NCBI RefSeq assembly: GCF_024643285.1 | Contig: NZ_JAMSLW010000003.1 | Span: 369,991 to 433,990 of the forward strand | Origin: Parapedobacter lycopersici | Lineage (GTDB): Bacteria > Bacteroidota > Bacteroidia > Sphingobacteriales > Sphingobacteriaceae | Direction of reading: 5' to 3' | Length of the DNA stretch: 64,000 bases | Part shown: in pieces, positions 25,222 through 33,371 of the stretch | Layout of the letters: each line of letters begins with the position of its first letter | Numbering within the stretch: the first letter of the stretch is position 1 | Translations under genes and position numbers: made by a program | The notes under the pieces: model-generated | What the model was told of the DNA's origin: nothing | Seen by the model: the letters and a program-made list of their open reading frames with translations, nothing else | Databases searched by the model: none

Positions 25222-26211
25222 TTATAACAGGGTTTCCCGGAGGGCGGCTGCCGACAGCGGCGACAGGTAACCGAGCGGGATGTCGAATACGGTGCGGGCA
25301 CCGGTGTGGCCTTCGTTGGCCAGTTTACCCACTGCACGTGCACACGCAACCAGCACACTGGCCGTAAACTCGGGGTTGCTCTCCAGCGCCAGGCTGAATT
25401 CGATGCGCTGCCGCGAACCGTTGCCTGTGATGCCCGACCGGAATACGGTGCCGCCGTGGGGCATGCCGGAGTGGTTTGCCTGCAGCTCTTCTTCATCGAT
25501 GAAGTGTACCGTGGTGTCGTAGGGTTTGAAGTAATGGGGCATCTCCTTGATGTTTTTCTCGATTTCACCGCGGTCGGCCCCTTCCTGTGCCACCACGTAG
25601 CAAACGCGCCGGTGGCGGGCCGCTGCACTGAGCTCAGGGGTTTCACCTGAACGCACCTGCGCAATGACATCTTCCAGCGGCAGGGTGTACTGCACGCCGT
25701 TTTTGACGCCCGCGACCCGTCGTACAGCATCCGAGTGCCCCTGGCTGAGGCCTTTTCCCCAGAACGTATATTCCTCGCCCTCGGGCAGTATGCTCAGTCC
25801 CAGCAGGCGGGCCAGCGAGAACAGTCCCGGGTCCCAGCCGGTGGATATCAGTGAAAGTGTACCGGCAGCGCGGGATACATCATCCACCTGTGCGAAATAG
25901 GCCGGAATTTTGGCATGCGTATCGAAGCTATCCACCGTGTGGAACAGCCGGGCAACGGAAAGCACCTGCTCAGGCAGGTCGGTTGAAGACCCGCCGCAGA
26001 GGATCATGACGTCGATAGCCTCCCGGTATTCGGCGAGCTGTGTGTAAGGTATTGCATTTGCCACACCCGCCAGCGCGCCAGGCGGCCGCCGGGTGAAAAC
26101 AGCTACCAGTTCCATATCCGGCTGCTGCCGGATAGCGAGTTCGACACCTTTTCCCAGGTTTCCATAACCGACAATCCCGATCCGCAGGATGTCGCGCGAT
26201 TCTTTTTCCAT
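25222..26211 (-). CDS. ddh: meso-Diaminopimelate D-dehydrogenase
   Basis: A 329-residue NADP-dependent enzyme that makes meso-diaminopimelate from L-tetrahydrodipicolinate in one step, feeding lysine and peptidoglycan synthesis. Seen: Rossmann start LRIGIVGYGNLGKGVELAI, AVFTRRPP, the substrate region MILCGGSSTDLPEQ, and HTVDSFDTHAKIPAYF, then LISTGWDPGLFSLARLLG, FWGKGLSQGHSDAVRRVAGVKNGVQYT and the C-terminal MPHGGTVFRSG. All are standard Ddh motifs and the length is usual for the family. It is transcribed alone, leftward, divergent from the Smr gene. Confidence 0.95.
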   Translation of the reverse strand: MEKESRDILRIGIVGYGNLGKGVELAIRQQPDMELVAVFTRRPPGALAGVANAIPYTQLAEYREAIDVMILCGGSSTDLPEQVLSVARLFHTVDSFDTHAKIPAYFAQVDDVSRAAGTLSLISTGWDPGLFSLARLLGLSILPEGEEYTFWGKGLSQGHSDAVRRVAGVKNGVQYTLPLEDVIAQVRSGETPELSAAARHRRVCYVVAQEGADRGEIEKNIKEMPHYFKPYDTTVHFIDEEELQANHSGMPHGGTVFRSGITGNGSRQRIEFSLALESNPEFTASVLVACARAVGKLANEGHTGARTVFDIPLGYLSPLSAAALRETLL

Positions 26212-26329
26212 TAGTTGATCTGCTTATTTAACGATGACCCCGGCGGGGTTCGGCCGGCGAAATTAAGTAAAATATCATAGGATAGGGAATCGGTTTGATC
26301 GTAGGACTTCGATCGCCTACACGGCCCCG

Positions 26330-26369
26330 GTACTGTCCGGCCCGGGTACCTGCCGGAGCCGGACAGTAC
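26330..26369. repeat. 12-bp inverted repeat between ddh and smr
   Basis: gtactgtccggc (26330-26341) and gccggacagtac (26358-26369) are perfect inverted copies separated by a 16-nt GC-rich loop that can itself pair. It lies in the divergent ddh/smr intergenic region, just upstream of the smr promoter, so it is either a palindromic operator or a terminator of read-through transcription. Confidence 0.6.
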
Positions 26370-26374
26370 GGCTA

Positions 26375-26403
26375 TTGATCCATCAGTTTTATTCCTAAAT
26401 TTG
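26375..26403 (+). promoter_or_regulatory. Bacteroidota-type promoter of the Smr gene
   Basis: TTG (26375-26377), an 18-nt spacer and a perfect -7 box TAAATTTG (26396-26403). The ATG follows after only 4 nt, so the mRNA would be leaderless. Confidence 0.6.
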
Positions 26404-26407
26404 CGTT

Positions 26408-26701
26408 ATGGCACCCGTACAGGAAGTGGACCTGCATCTCCGTGCATTCATGCGCAACACGTCCGGCCTCAGTGGCGAAGACATGGTACAGCTGAGCATC
26501 GAGCGTATGCGCACGGCACTGGATAGCGCCATTGCCAATGGTCAGCAGGAAATCCGCTTCATCCACGGTCAGGGTACCGGTGCATTGCGCGACCGCGTAT
26601 ACCAGGAACTGCGTGTATACGAGCGCAAAGGGTTAATCGAATCGCATGAACCTTCTTTTTTCAATCCGGGTATGGTGAACGTGATTATCCGGTATTCCTG
26701 A
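26408..26701 (+). CDS. Stand-alone Smr domain protein
   Basis: A 97-residue protein that is almost exactly one Smr (small MutS-related) domain: VQEVDLHLRAF (DLH motif), a long helix, then IRFIHGQGTGALRDRVYQEL (the HGxGxGxLR motif) and a C-terminal strand. Smr domains nick or bind branched nucleic acids and, in ribosome rescue factors, cleave mRNA. The DLH motif starts at residue 8, so the ATG at 26408 must be the start although it lies only 4 nt behind a promoter -7 box. Usual Bacteroidota Smr proteins carry an extra N-terminal domain (DUF2027); this one lacks it. Confidence 0.85.
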   Translation: MAPVQEVDLHLRAFMRNTSGLSGEDMVQLSIERMRTALDSAIANGQQEIRFIHGQGTGALRDRVYQELRVYERKGLIESHEPSFFNPGMVNVIIRYS

Positions 26702-26747
26702 TGGAATTTACCCGCAGCAACAGGTTACAAATCGGCTGGGCCCAACG

Positions 26748-27140
26748 TTATTGCGGCCGCTCACGCACCTCTACGGTACCGCCATGCTCCAGTATGGGGC
26801 ATTGTTTAGCCAATGCGGTTGCCTGGGTGATATTTTCTGCCTGGAGCACGACAATGCTTACCACTTTTTGCCCGCCCCACGTAACCAGACCCGCTTCCAC
26901 CTGCCTGTCGCGCCCCGTAACGATGTAACCCGGTGCGGGAAAAGCGAAACTCTCCACGTATACTCCTTCGGTTTTCCACGATTCGAGGGTCATATCCCAC
27001 GCAGGACCAACCTTTTTTGCCTGTTCGCTGTCATAGGTTTGCGGTACCCGTACCACCAATACAAACTTTTTAAGGGCCGATGCCGTCTTCGGCTCACCTA
27101 CTGGCAGGCCGGCGATTGTCATTAAGATCGTTGTAATCAT
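26748..27140 (-). CDS. YCII-related domain protein
   Basis: A 130-residue protein. After a short hydrophobic N-terminus (MITTILMTIAGLPVG), which could be a weak signal peptide, a ferredoxin-like YCII/dimeric alpha-beta barrel domain follows: KKFVLVVRVPQTYDSEQA, YIVTGRDRQVEAGLVTWG, and QAENITQATALAKQCPILEHGGTVEVRE, the family C-terminal pattern with the C/YP and G-xxEVRE end. Enzymatic role unknown; some homologues act near sigma factors or in ring-cleavage chemistry. It lies next to an AraC regulator on the same strand. Confidence 0.8.
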   Translation of the reverse strand: MITTILMTIAGLPVGEPKTASALKKFVLVVRVPQTYDSEQAKKVGPAWDMTLESWKTEGVYVESFAFPAPGYIVTGRDRQVEAGLVTWGGQKVVSIVVLQAENITQATALAKQCPILEHGGTVEVRERPQ

Positions 27141-27204
27141 TGTTATCCTTGTTTTTCACAAAGGTCGGTCCGTATAGGCTGCCATCCTTGTAAAAAATCA
27201 TTGA

Positions 27205-27978
27205 TTACCAAAAGCGGGATTGGTCGAAGAATTCGCGGGGCGGCAGGCCGGTGAACCGTTTGAAGGCCCGATTGAAATGCGCTTGATCAAAGTAGTCACC
27301 CTCCAGTGCCAGGCGTTGAAAAGATTGACCGTGTCCGTACTGACTGATAAGTGTCCGCAGGCGAACGATGGCGGCAAACGGTTTGGGTGATATGCCTATG
27401 GTTCGCCGGAACCGCTTTTCGAAAGCATCCTGACTCAGACAGGCGTTGTCTGCCAGTCCGGATATGGATAATCTGCCTTTCGCCTGATGGATAGCTGAAA
27501 CGGCACGGATCATGGCAGGATCGGGCCCTAGGGGCCGCAACCTGGCCAGCAGGAAGTCCTCCAGGACAGCCACCCGCATGCGGTGATTTCGGGCCCCGGT
27601 CAACTGATCCTGTACACGGGCGATTTCAGTGGCTGAAAAGCAGGTGTCCAAACCGAGGGTAAGCCCGGTCAGCTCATGAAGCGGATTACGGAACAGGGCC
27701 GGAGCCATCCCTTCCTTCAGCAGCACCACGATGGTGCCTGAGTGGGGGAGGTAATTGATGAGGCGAGCCGATTGGCGCAGTCCTGTCAGCGATGCTTCGG
27801 GAAGGACGGTGTGCCGGTCGTGCCCATAAGCTACCTGTCCGCCGAAGCGGAAAGCCAGTGCAATCGCCGTATCCGGCAGTACCCGGTTTTGGAGGGGTAG
27901 TCCCTGGCTCTCAATGACGTGAAATGCCCTGATATAAGGTCGCAACACGGGGCTGGGTATATGGGTTTCCATGGTCAT
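27205..27978 (-). CDS. AraC-family transcriptional regulator
   Basis: A 257-residue regulator with an N-terminal DUF6597-like sensor part (LRPYIRAFHVIESQG, TAIALAFRFGGQ, and the GxxxxL...G pattern LFRNPLHELTGLTLGLD) and a C-terminal AraC HTH pair: LSISGLADNACLSQDAFEKRFRRTIGISPKPFAAIVRLR and LALEGDYFDQAHFNRAFKRFTGLPPREFF, the latter being the AraC signature. A minus-strand -7 box TATTTTTG (27986-27993) lies 7 nt before the ATG, sharing the region with the divergent DUF4886 promoter. A start three codons later (METH) is possible. Confidence 0.92.
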   Translation of the reverse strand: MTMETHIPSPVLRPYIRAFHVIESQGLPLQNRVLPDTAIALAFRFGGQVAYGHDRHTVLPEASLTGLRQSARLINYLPHSGTIVVLLKEGMAPALFRNPLHELTGLTLGLDTCFSATEIARVQDQLTGARNHRMRVAVLEDFLLARLRPLGPDPAMIRAVSAIHQAKGRLSISGLADNACLSQDAFEKRFRRTIGISPKPFAAIVRLRTLISQYGHGQSFQRLALEGDYFDQAHFNRAFKRFTGLPPREFFDQSRFW

Positions 27979-28059
27979 CGGCTAACAAAAATAGACGAAT
28001 CGGGATATATCTTGATAATGGTACCGTCATCTTTTGCTGCTTTTACCCAGCTGCTGTAG

Positions 28060-28090
28060 TTGCAAATCGGGTCAATTTTCCTTAATATTG
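28060..28090 (+). promoter_or_regulatory. Probable promoter of the DUF4886 gene
   Basis: TTG (28060-28062), a 20-nt spacer and TAATATTG (28083-28090), one mismatch from TAnnTTTG. The ATG at 28094 follows almost directly, again suggesting a leaderless mRNA. Confidence 0.4.
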
Positions 28091-28093
28091 ATC

Positions 28094-28975
28094 ATGCAAA
28101 CATTAAAACGATCGATCCTCCTCTGTGTATTGTTTATTGTCGGTATGGCCCACATCCGGGCTGCGGAGCGGAGCGATACCCTGCGTGTGCTGGCCATTGG
28201 CAACAGTTTTTCGCAGGATGCGGTAGAACAATACCTGTATGAACTGGCCGAAGCGGCCGGAAAACCCATGATCATCGGTAACCTGTATATCGGTGGGGCG
28301 CCGCTGGCCAAACACCTGGCAAACGTGCAATCGGACAGTGCAGCATACAGCTATCGGAAAATTACAGCTGACGGTGTGAAGACCACCACCGAGCATACCA
28401 GTATCCGCATGGCCCTGCGCGATGAACCCTGGGATTATGTGTCGCTTCAGCAAGCCAGTCCGTTGTCGGGCCAGTTTGATACCTACCGTCAGCCGTTGCC
28501 CGCGCTGCACCATTACATTGATAGCGTAACGGGTGGCAGTGTGCGTTACAGCTGGCACCAGACATGGGCGTATGCGGCCAATTCCACTCATCAGGGGTTT
28601 GCAAATTACGATAATGATCAGCAAACCATGTATAGGGCGATTATGGAGGCTTCGGGACAGGTGAAAACGCTGATCCCGCTGGATTTGCTGATTCCAGCCG
28701 GCACGGCGATCCAGAATGCCAGGACAAGCTTCCTAGGGGATCATTTAACGCGCGACGGCTATCACCTGGATTTGCATATCGGACGGTTTATTGCCGCATG
28801 TACGTGGTTCGAATCGCTATTCGGAGAACCGGCACCTGTCGGGGATTATCGTCCGGATGGGGTGTCGGAAGCCGAAGCTGAAGTGGCCCGGGAAGCTGCC
28901 CATGCCGCCGTAATGTCGCCGTTTTCAGTGACGGCTGTTGCCGCAGATGCAGCGGCTTTGGAGGCCACGCCCTGA
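28094..28975 (+). CDS. Secreted DUF4886 (SGNH-hydrolase-like) protein
   Basis: A 293-residue exported protein. Signal peptide about 1-23 (LLCVLFIVGMAHIRA). The mature start VLAIGNSFSQDAVEQYLYEL is the GDS/GNSFS block I of SGNH-like hydrolases as found in DUF4886; IIGNLYIGGAPLAKH follows (block II-like Gly), then WDYVSLQQASPLSG (block III-like) and near the end DHLTRDGYHLDLHIGR, which carries the Asp-x-x-His of block V. Such proteins are common in Bacteroidota polysaccharide loci, probably as esterases. The C-terminus ends in an Ala-rich tail. I set the start at the ATG opening MQTLKRS because it gives a proper signal peptide. Confidence 0.85.
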   Translation: MQTLKRSILLCVLFIVGMAHIRAAERSDTLRVLAIGNSFSQDAVEQYLYELAEAAGKPMIIGNLYIGGAPLAKHLANVQSDSAAYSYRKITADGVKTTTEHTSIRMALRDEPWDYVSLQQASPLSGQFDTYRQPLPALHHYIDSVTGGSVRYSWHQTWAYAANSTHQGFANYDNDQQTMYRAIMEASGQVKTLIPLDLLIPAGTAIQNARTSFLGDHLTRDGYHLDLHIGRFIAACTWFESLFGEPAPVGDYRPDGVSEAEAEVAREAAHAAVMSPFSVTAVAADAAALEATP

Positions 28976-29681
28976 CCCGCGATCGGCAACGGTATCAGCA
29001 TACTTTTAGCTCCGGTCGCATGGAATGAACGGCCGGATATTCTCCCGTATCCGAATGGTCCCAACGCACGGAACGGGGTGGGGAGGCGCCCTGTTTTGCG
29101 GACGGTACCTGCCGGCAAAAACAGACTGATCGACCAATAACCTCATACGTACGCCATCCGATTTTTACCACCCGCTATATGGTGCGGATGTCTGTACGGT
29201 GTAACGTAAAAACACATCTTTCTGCGGCCTCTCCGGGCGGTAACAGCAGGATAAAAATCACGCACTTCTTGTTTCCGGAAACGACCGGTTTTATTGTTTT
29301 ACTACCGAGTATTGCGTTGTTTTAATGACTATATGGACAGGAGGTACTATTTACTGCTAATGCTGATTATTAAATATCATTTATTTCTGTTTATTAATTA
29401 ATTATGATTGTTATATGTAGTTTTTGTTTCTATTTTACCTGTATTTTTAATATATTAGATTATATTCTATGTATTTTTATTAACTATTTATATTCAATTA
29501 ATTATGTTATCTATATGAATTAATTGATTATAATAGAAAAATTGCGTAAGCTTCGCTATCGTTCTTGCAAACACCCGTTTGCATTGATGGGTATAAGCCG
29601 GATAAAGCGGCATACAGAAACCGCTTCCCGCGGCCCTGCCCGTTTAGTGAGAAATGTTATATTTGCCGGTGAAGTAACCCC
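28976..29681. other. 706-nt gene-poor gap with an AT-rich core
   Basis: No supported gene. The first half has ordinary base composition; about 29330-29530 is strikingly AT-rich, with several ATTAATTA-type runs and no long open frame, unlike anything else in the window. Near the right end is a -7 box TATATTTG at 29658-29665 for the following gene. A frame at 29524-30015 overlaps the real gene in another phase and has no protein-like features. Confidence 0.6.
29658..29665 (+). promoter_or_regulatory. -7 promoter box before the membrane coiled-coil gene
   Basis: Perfect TATATTTG, 16 nt before the ATG at 29682. No clear -33 element at the usual distance. Confidence 0.45.
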
Positions 29682-30317
29682 ATGTACATGGAAAGTATCT
29701 ACCAAAATTTACAACAGGCACACGTCCGGATCGCACGTTATGTTGAACTGGACGAACACATGGAACAGCGGAAATTCCGTATACAACTTTACAGCCGGCG
29801 ACGGATGTTTGTATGGTGGGGCGTTGCGGCGGGCTGGATCATTTACCTGCTCTGGTACCGTATCGGTGACCTGCAGGGACAGGGTGTGGTTGTGCCGGGC
29901 TTGCTGTCGTTCGGCGGAAGCATTGCAGCCATGCAATATGTCATTGGTCCAATACTGGACCGCAGAAAGAAAACGGCCATGGAACGGCAGGCAACCACTG
30001 AATTTACGCCGATGATTGCAGAGATGAACCTGCTGGCTGATGAGCTGGAGAAGGACAGTGTGCTGCCGCCGAAATACCGTACCCTGCACGCCTGTACTAA
30101 ATTGCTGGAATATGTCGAAAATGGACGTATTGCAACACTGCGGGAGGGAATTAACCTGTATGAGGAAGAGGCCAGCCGCGATCTGCAGCATCAGCAACTC
30201 CGGCAGCTGGCACAGCAAAACCAGCAATTGATCCGGCAGCAGCAGACACTGATAAAAAATACTCGAGATATGGTACGGGCACAGCGGGTAACCAACGATT
30301 TATTGCGCTTCCGGTAA
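29682..30317 (+). CDS. Membrane protein with C-terminal coiled coil, unknown family
   Basis: A 211-residue protein: a polar N-terminal helix (about 1-40), two transmembrane helices (MFVWWGVAAGWIIYLLWY and GVVVPGLLSFGGSIAAMQYVIG, about 42-90), then a cytoplasmic helical part and a Gln-rich coiled coil (HQQLRQLAQQNQQLIRQQQT, about 170-195). The architecture suggests an oligomeric membrane scaffold. A second Met two codons in is possible. It precedes a TPR sensor kinase by 49 nt and may share its transcript; a sensory partner role is possible but unsupported by family knowledge. Confidence 0.75.
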   Translation: MYMESIYQNLQQAHVRIARYVELDEHMEQRKFRIQLYSRRRMFVWWGVAAGWIIYLLWYRIGDLQGQGVVVPGLLSFGGSIAAMQYVIGPILDRRKKTAMERQATTEFTPMIAEMNLLADELEKDSVLPPKYRTLHACTKLLEYVENGRIATLREGINLYEEEASRDLQHQQLRQLAQQNQQLIRQQQTLIKNTRDMVRAQRVTNDLLRFR

Positions 30318-30366
30318 CGGGATAACGTGGCCCTATGGTTGATATTGTCACTATAACGAATCGGAA

Positions 30367-32241
30367 ATGAAACGGTTGTTTTCCATAATCGGGCTTTGTA
30401 TCGTAGTGACAATAGGTTTGGGCCAGTCCGCTGCACCGGTGTCAGGATCGCGGTTTTCCGCGTTCGGGACGCTGCCCATCAAGACACCTGACTCCCTGCT
30501 GGGAAAATGGCATACAGCCGGTAACCTGACCGAAAGGGTGCTCGCCGGACAGGCGCTGATTCATTTTCACGAAGCGGCCGGTACGCACGACTCCGTTATT
30601 TTCTATGCACAGGACATCCAGCGTCGGCTGGCAGAAAGTACATTGGAGGAAAGGGAAAAAAGCCGGTATACGGCATCCGCAGTCAACGCGCTGGCCCGGG
30701 CATACCAGGAAAAAGGCCTGTATGAGGAGGCGTTACGGCATTACCTGGCGGGTATCGGTACAGGAGAGAAGCTCGCCGACGAATCCATGGTCAACCGAAA
30801 CCGATTTGGACAGGCGACGGTGTATTTCCTGCGGAAGGAATACCCTAAAGCCATTTCAATTTACCGGGAAATACAGAAACAATCGAAAGATGCCGAGCTG
30901 GTACAGCAGGTTAATAAACGGTTGGGCATGAGTTACCTGGCGCTGCAGGATCCGGAACAGGCAAGGGGATATCTTGAATTGGCCCAGCGCTATTTTTCGG
31001 AAGCAGAGGAGCTGAAACAGTTGCTGGAAACGCGCCTGTACCTGGCCATGGCGGCGGAGGCCGGCGGCCAGCCGGATAGTGCGTTCACGCGATATGAAAA
31101 GGTAAAGGACCGCGCACTGGAACACCGGTATTTTGATATTTATATTCAGGCGGGACAGCGCATGGGCGACCTGCTGATCGCGGAAAAAGACTACGATAAT
31201 GCGCGTATCCTGCTTTCCATGGTTTATGTCAATACCATGCAATGGGGGGACCTGGAGGCCCAGCGGGATGTGCTGAACAGCCTGCAGCAACTGCACGCTA
31301 CCATCGGTGATTACAAAAACGCTTATGCCCTGATGTCGCAGTACAGGCGTGTGACCGGTGAAATCGCGGAGCAACAGAACAGGAGAGAGGTAAACGAACT
31401 GGAAGTTAAGTACCTGACTGCACAGAAAGAGAAGGAAATCCTGCGGAAGGAAAGTGAACTGAATTACCAGAAAACTGTGAAGTATGCCTTGCTGATCGGT
31501 TTCATTGTGGTCCTGATACCGGTGATCGGCCTGCTGTACCTGTACTACCAGAAATTGCAGGCACAGAGCCGGCTGAACGCCAGTCTGGAAGAAACCAACC
31601 AGCAACAGATCCGGGCGATGCTGAAAGAGAAGGAACTGGAGCTGTTGGCCGCCTCCGTGGAAGGACAGGAACAGGAACGGAAACGGATTGCCAAGGAGTT
31701 GCACGACAGCATCGGAGGTAATCTCGCAGCCATCAAAATGCAGCTTTCGCTGGCTGGTGGCAATGCCGGGACCGTGATCAATCAGGTGGATGATACGTAT
31801 CAGCAGGTTCGGGATTTATCGCACAACCTGATGCCGCGGAAATTCAGCAACACCGGGTTTACGGAATTGGTTAATTCGTACCTGCAGGGATTCCGGCGCG
31901 ATCCGGAACGGGAGGTTCATTTTGAAGCTTATCCTGAGGAAGCGGTTAATCTGCTGCCCACATCACTTAAGGTGGCAGTATATGCCGTCGTCCAGGAGCT
32001 GATGACCAATGCGCAGAAACATGCGGCTGCTTCGCGGATTACCATCCAGCTGACGCTATTGGATAATGCGCTGGCGTTAATTTTTGAAGATAATGGCCGG
32101 GGGTTCGATGTGAGCAGGACATCCCCCGGTATTGGACTGCAGAACATCCGCGAACGGTTGAAAATCCACGGCGGAAGCATGGACATCGACTCCCTGCCCG
32201 GGCGCGGCACCGTGGTGAATATTGAGATACCGGTTAAATAG
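30367..32241 (+). CDS. TPR-containing sensor histidine kinase (HisKA_3 type)
   Basis: A 624-residue kinase. Signal peptide about 1-20, periplasmic TPR array about 60-330 (for example AYQEKGLYEEALRHYLAGI and ALQDPEQARGYLELAQRYF), one transmembrane helix (YALLIGFIVVLIPVIGLLYLYY, about 377-398), a coiled coil, then HisKA_3 with ERKRIAKELHDSIGGNLAAIK (phospho-acceptor His about residue 447), and HATPase with ELMTNAQKHAAA (N-box), FEDNGRGFD and PGIGLQNIRERLKIHGG. This is a Bacteroidota NarX-like design where TPRs bind an unknown periplasmic partner. The regulator gene follows after 7 nt. Confidence 0.95.
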   Translation: MKRLFSIIGLCIVVTIGLGQSAAPVSGSRFSAFGTLPIKTPDSLLGKWHTAGNLTERVLAGQALIHFHEAAGTHDSVIFYAQDIQRRLAESTLEEREKSRYTASAVNALARAYQEKGLYEEALRHYLAGIGTGEKLADESMVNRNRFGQATVYFLRKEYPKAISIYREIQKQSKDAELVQQVNKRLGMSYLALQDPEQARGYLELAQRYFSEAEELKQLLETRLYLAMAAEAGGQPDSAFTRYEKVKDRALEHRYFDIYIQAGQRMGDLLIAEKDYDNARILLSMVYVNTMQWGDLEAQRDVLNSLQQLHATIGDYKNAYALMSQYRRVTGEIAEQQNRREVNELEVKYLTAQKEKEILRKESELNYQKTVKYALLIGFIVVLIPVIGLLYLYYQKLQAQSRLNASLEETNQQQIRAMLKEKELELLAASVEGQEQERKRIAKELHDSIGGNLAAIKMQLSLAGGNAGTVINQVDDTYQQVRDLSHNLMPRKFSNTGFTELVNSYLQGFRRDPEREVHFEAYPEEAVNLLPTSLKVAVYAVVQELMTNAQKHAAASRITIQLTLLDNALALIFEDNGRGFDVSRTSPGIGLQNIRERLKIHGGSMDIDSLPGRGTVVNIEIPVK

Positions 32242-32248
32242 ACGACAC

Positions 32249-32890
32249 ATGAAATATAACATTGTACTGGCTGATGATCATCGGCTGTTCCTGGAGGGGT
32301 TGGTACGGCTCATTAAACTTGAAGATGACCTGCACGTGTTGTATCACGCCCACGGCGGGAAATACGTAGCGCAATATGTGGATAGCCACCCGGAGGAAAC
32401 GATACACCTGGTAATCACAGATATCAGCATGCCGGATTTTGATGGCATCGCACTGAATAATCACCTGAAGGCCACCCGACCGGAAATCAGGACACTGGTG
32501 GTGAGCATGCATATGGATGTCGACATGGTGGATGCATTGGTACGGCACGACGTAGACGGTTACCTGTCCAAGAATGCCGATTCAGCTGAATTCCTGACGG
32601 CTATCCGTACCATACTCCGGGGAGAGAAGTACTTCTCGGCATCGGTGAAACAGGCTTATGCTGACAGCGCGTTCAGCAGGAAAAAGGAAACGCTCGAGCT
32701 GCTGACGGAACGGGAGAAGTCGATACTGAAGCTCATTGCCGAAGAATATACTACGCAGGAGATTGCAGATAAACTGTTCCTGAGTAAACATACGGTGGAG
32801 AGTTATCGTAAAACGCTGTTTGCGAAACTGAATGTACGCAACCTGGCCGGATTGACCAGGCATGCCATTAGACTCGGACTGGTCGAATAA
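32249..32890 (+). CDS. NarL/LuxR-family response regulator
   Basis: A 213-residue regulator: receiver with VLADDHRLFLEG, phospho-acceptor Asp58 in VITDISMPDFDG, and a Lys in YLSKNADSAEF; then a LuxR-type HTH (LTEREKSILKLIAEEYTTQE, IADKLFLSKHTVESYRKTLF, AKLNVRNLAGLTRHAI). It is the cognate partner of the TPR kinase encoded 7 nt upstream. I start it at the ATG opening MKYNIVLADDH; the open frame upstream overlaps the kinase end. Confidence 0.95.
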   Translation: MKYNIVLADDHRLFLEGLVRLIKLEDDLHVLYHAHGGKYVAQYVDSHPEETIHLVITDISMPDFDGIALNNHLKATRPEIRTLVVSMHMDVDMVDALVRHDVDGYLSKNADSAEFLTAIRTILRGEKYFSASVKQAYADSAFSRKKETLELLTEREKSILKLIAEEYTTQEIADKLFLSKHTVESYRKTLFAKLNVRNLAGLTRHAIRLGLVE

Positions 32891-32940
32891 CACCTTTCCC
32901 ACCCCGGAAAACAGGGGAGCGGTTTTCATGGGAAACCGTA

Positions 32941-32971
32941 TTGCAGGAGGTGTCGGTTCGCCGCATCTTTG
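32941..32971 (+). promoter_or_regulatory. Probable promoter of the zinc-ribbon membrane protein gene
   Basis: TTG (32941-32943), a 20-nt spacer and CATCTTTG (32964-32971), one mismatch from the -7 consensus. The ATG at 32989 follows 17 nt later. Confidence 0.5.
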
Positions 32972-32988
32972 TTTCAAATCCATGAGCG

Positions 32989-33342
32989 ATGATTATTTTT
33001 GGAACAAGGGAACGAAAACTGGGGCTGGCTGAATTGCCAGGCCACTCCTGTGGATACTGCGATAATCGCGGTACTTTATTCGCACAGGCCTGTACGATGT
33101 ATTTCCACATTTTCTGGATTCCGGTATTTCCGTATGCCAAGCGGGTATATTCGGTTTGCTCACACTGTCGGCAATCCCTCACCCTGTATCAGATGCCGCC
33201 GGACCTGAATGCCACTGCAACGGTGGTTGGCCGGAAGCTTAAGGCACCTTGGTACTACTATATGGGTCTGATCCTGCTGTCCATCGCATTGCTGTTGCTG
33301 GCAGTGACGATGATCATAGGCGCAATCGCATCAGTTAGTTAA
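32989..33342 (+). CDS. Zinc-ribbon membrane protein
   Basis: A 117-residue protein. The N-terminal half has two Cys pairs (HSCGYCDNRG and VCSHCRQSL, C-x2-C each) about 35 residues apart, fitting a zinc ribbon, with the aromatic stretch MYFHIFWIPVFPYAKR between them. The C-terminal half is one transmembrane helix (YYYMGLILLSIALLLLAVTMIIGAI). The family is common in Bacteroidota but has no known role. It opens a run of three rightward genes (membrane protein and SIMPL-like protein follow after 29 and 33 nt). Confidence 0.8.
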   Translation: MIIFGTRERKLGLAELPGHSCGYCDNRGTLFAQACTMYFHIFWIPVFPYAKRVYSVCSHCRQSLTLYQMPPDLNATATVVGRKLKAPWYYYMGLILLSIALLLLAVTMIIGAIASVS

Positions 33343-33371
33343 TCTTTTATTCACTATAAAATCTAATAATC

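Noticed and set aside
29524..30015. 163-residue rightward frame overlapping the membrane coiled-coil gene
   Set aside because: Shares the region in another phase, begins in AT-rich non-coding DNA and has no protein-like pattern; the 29682 frame has transmembrane helices and a coiled coil.
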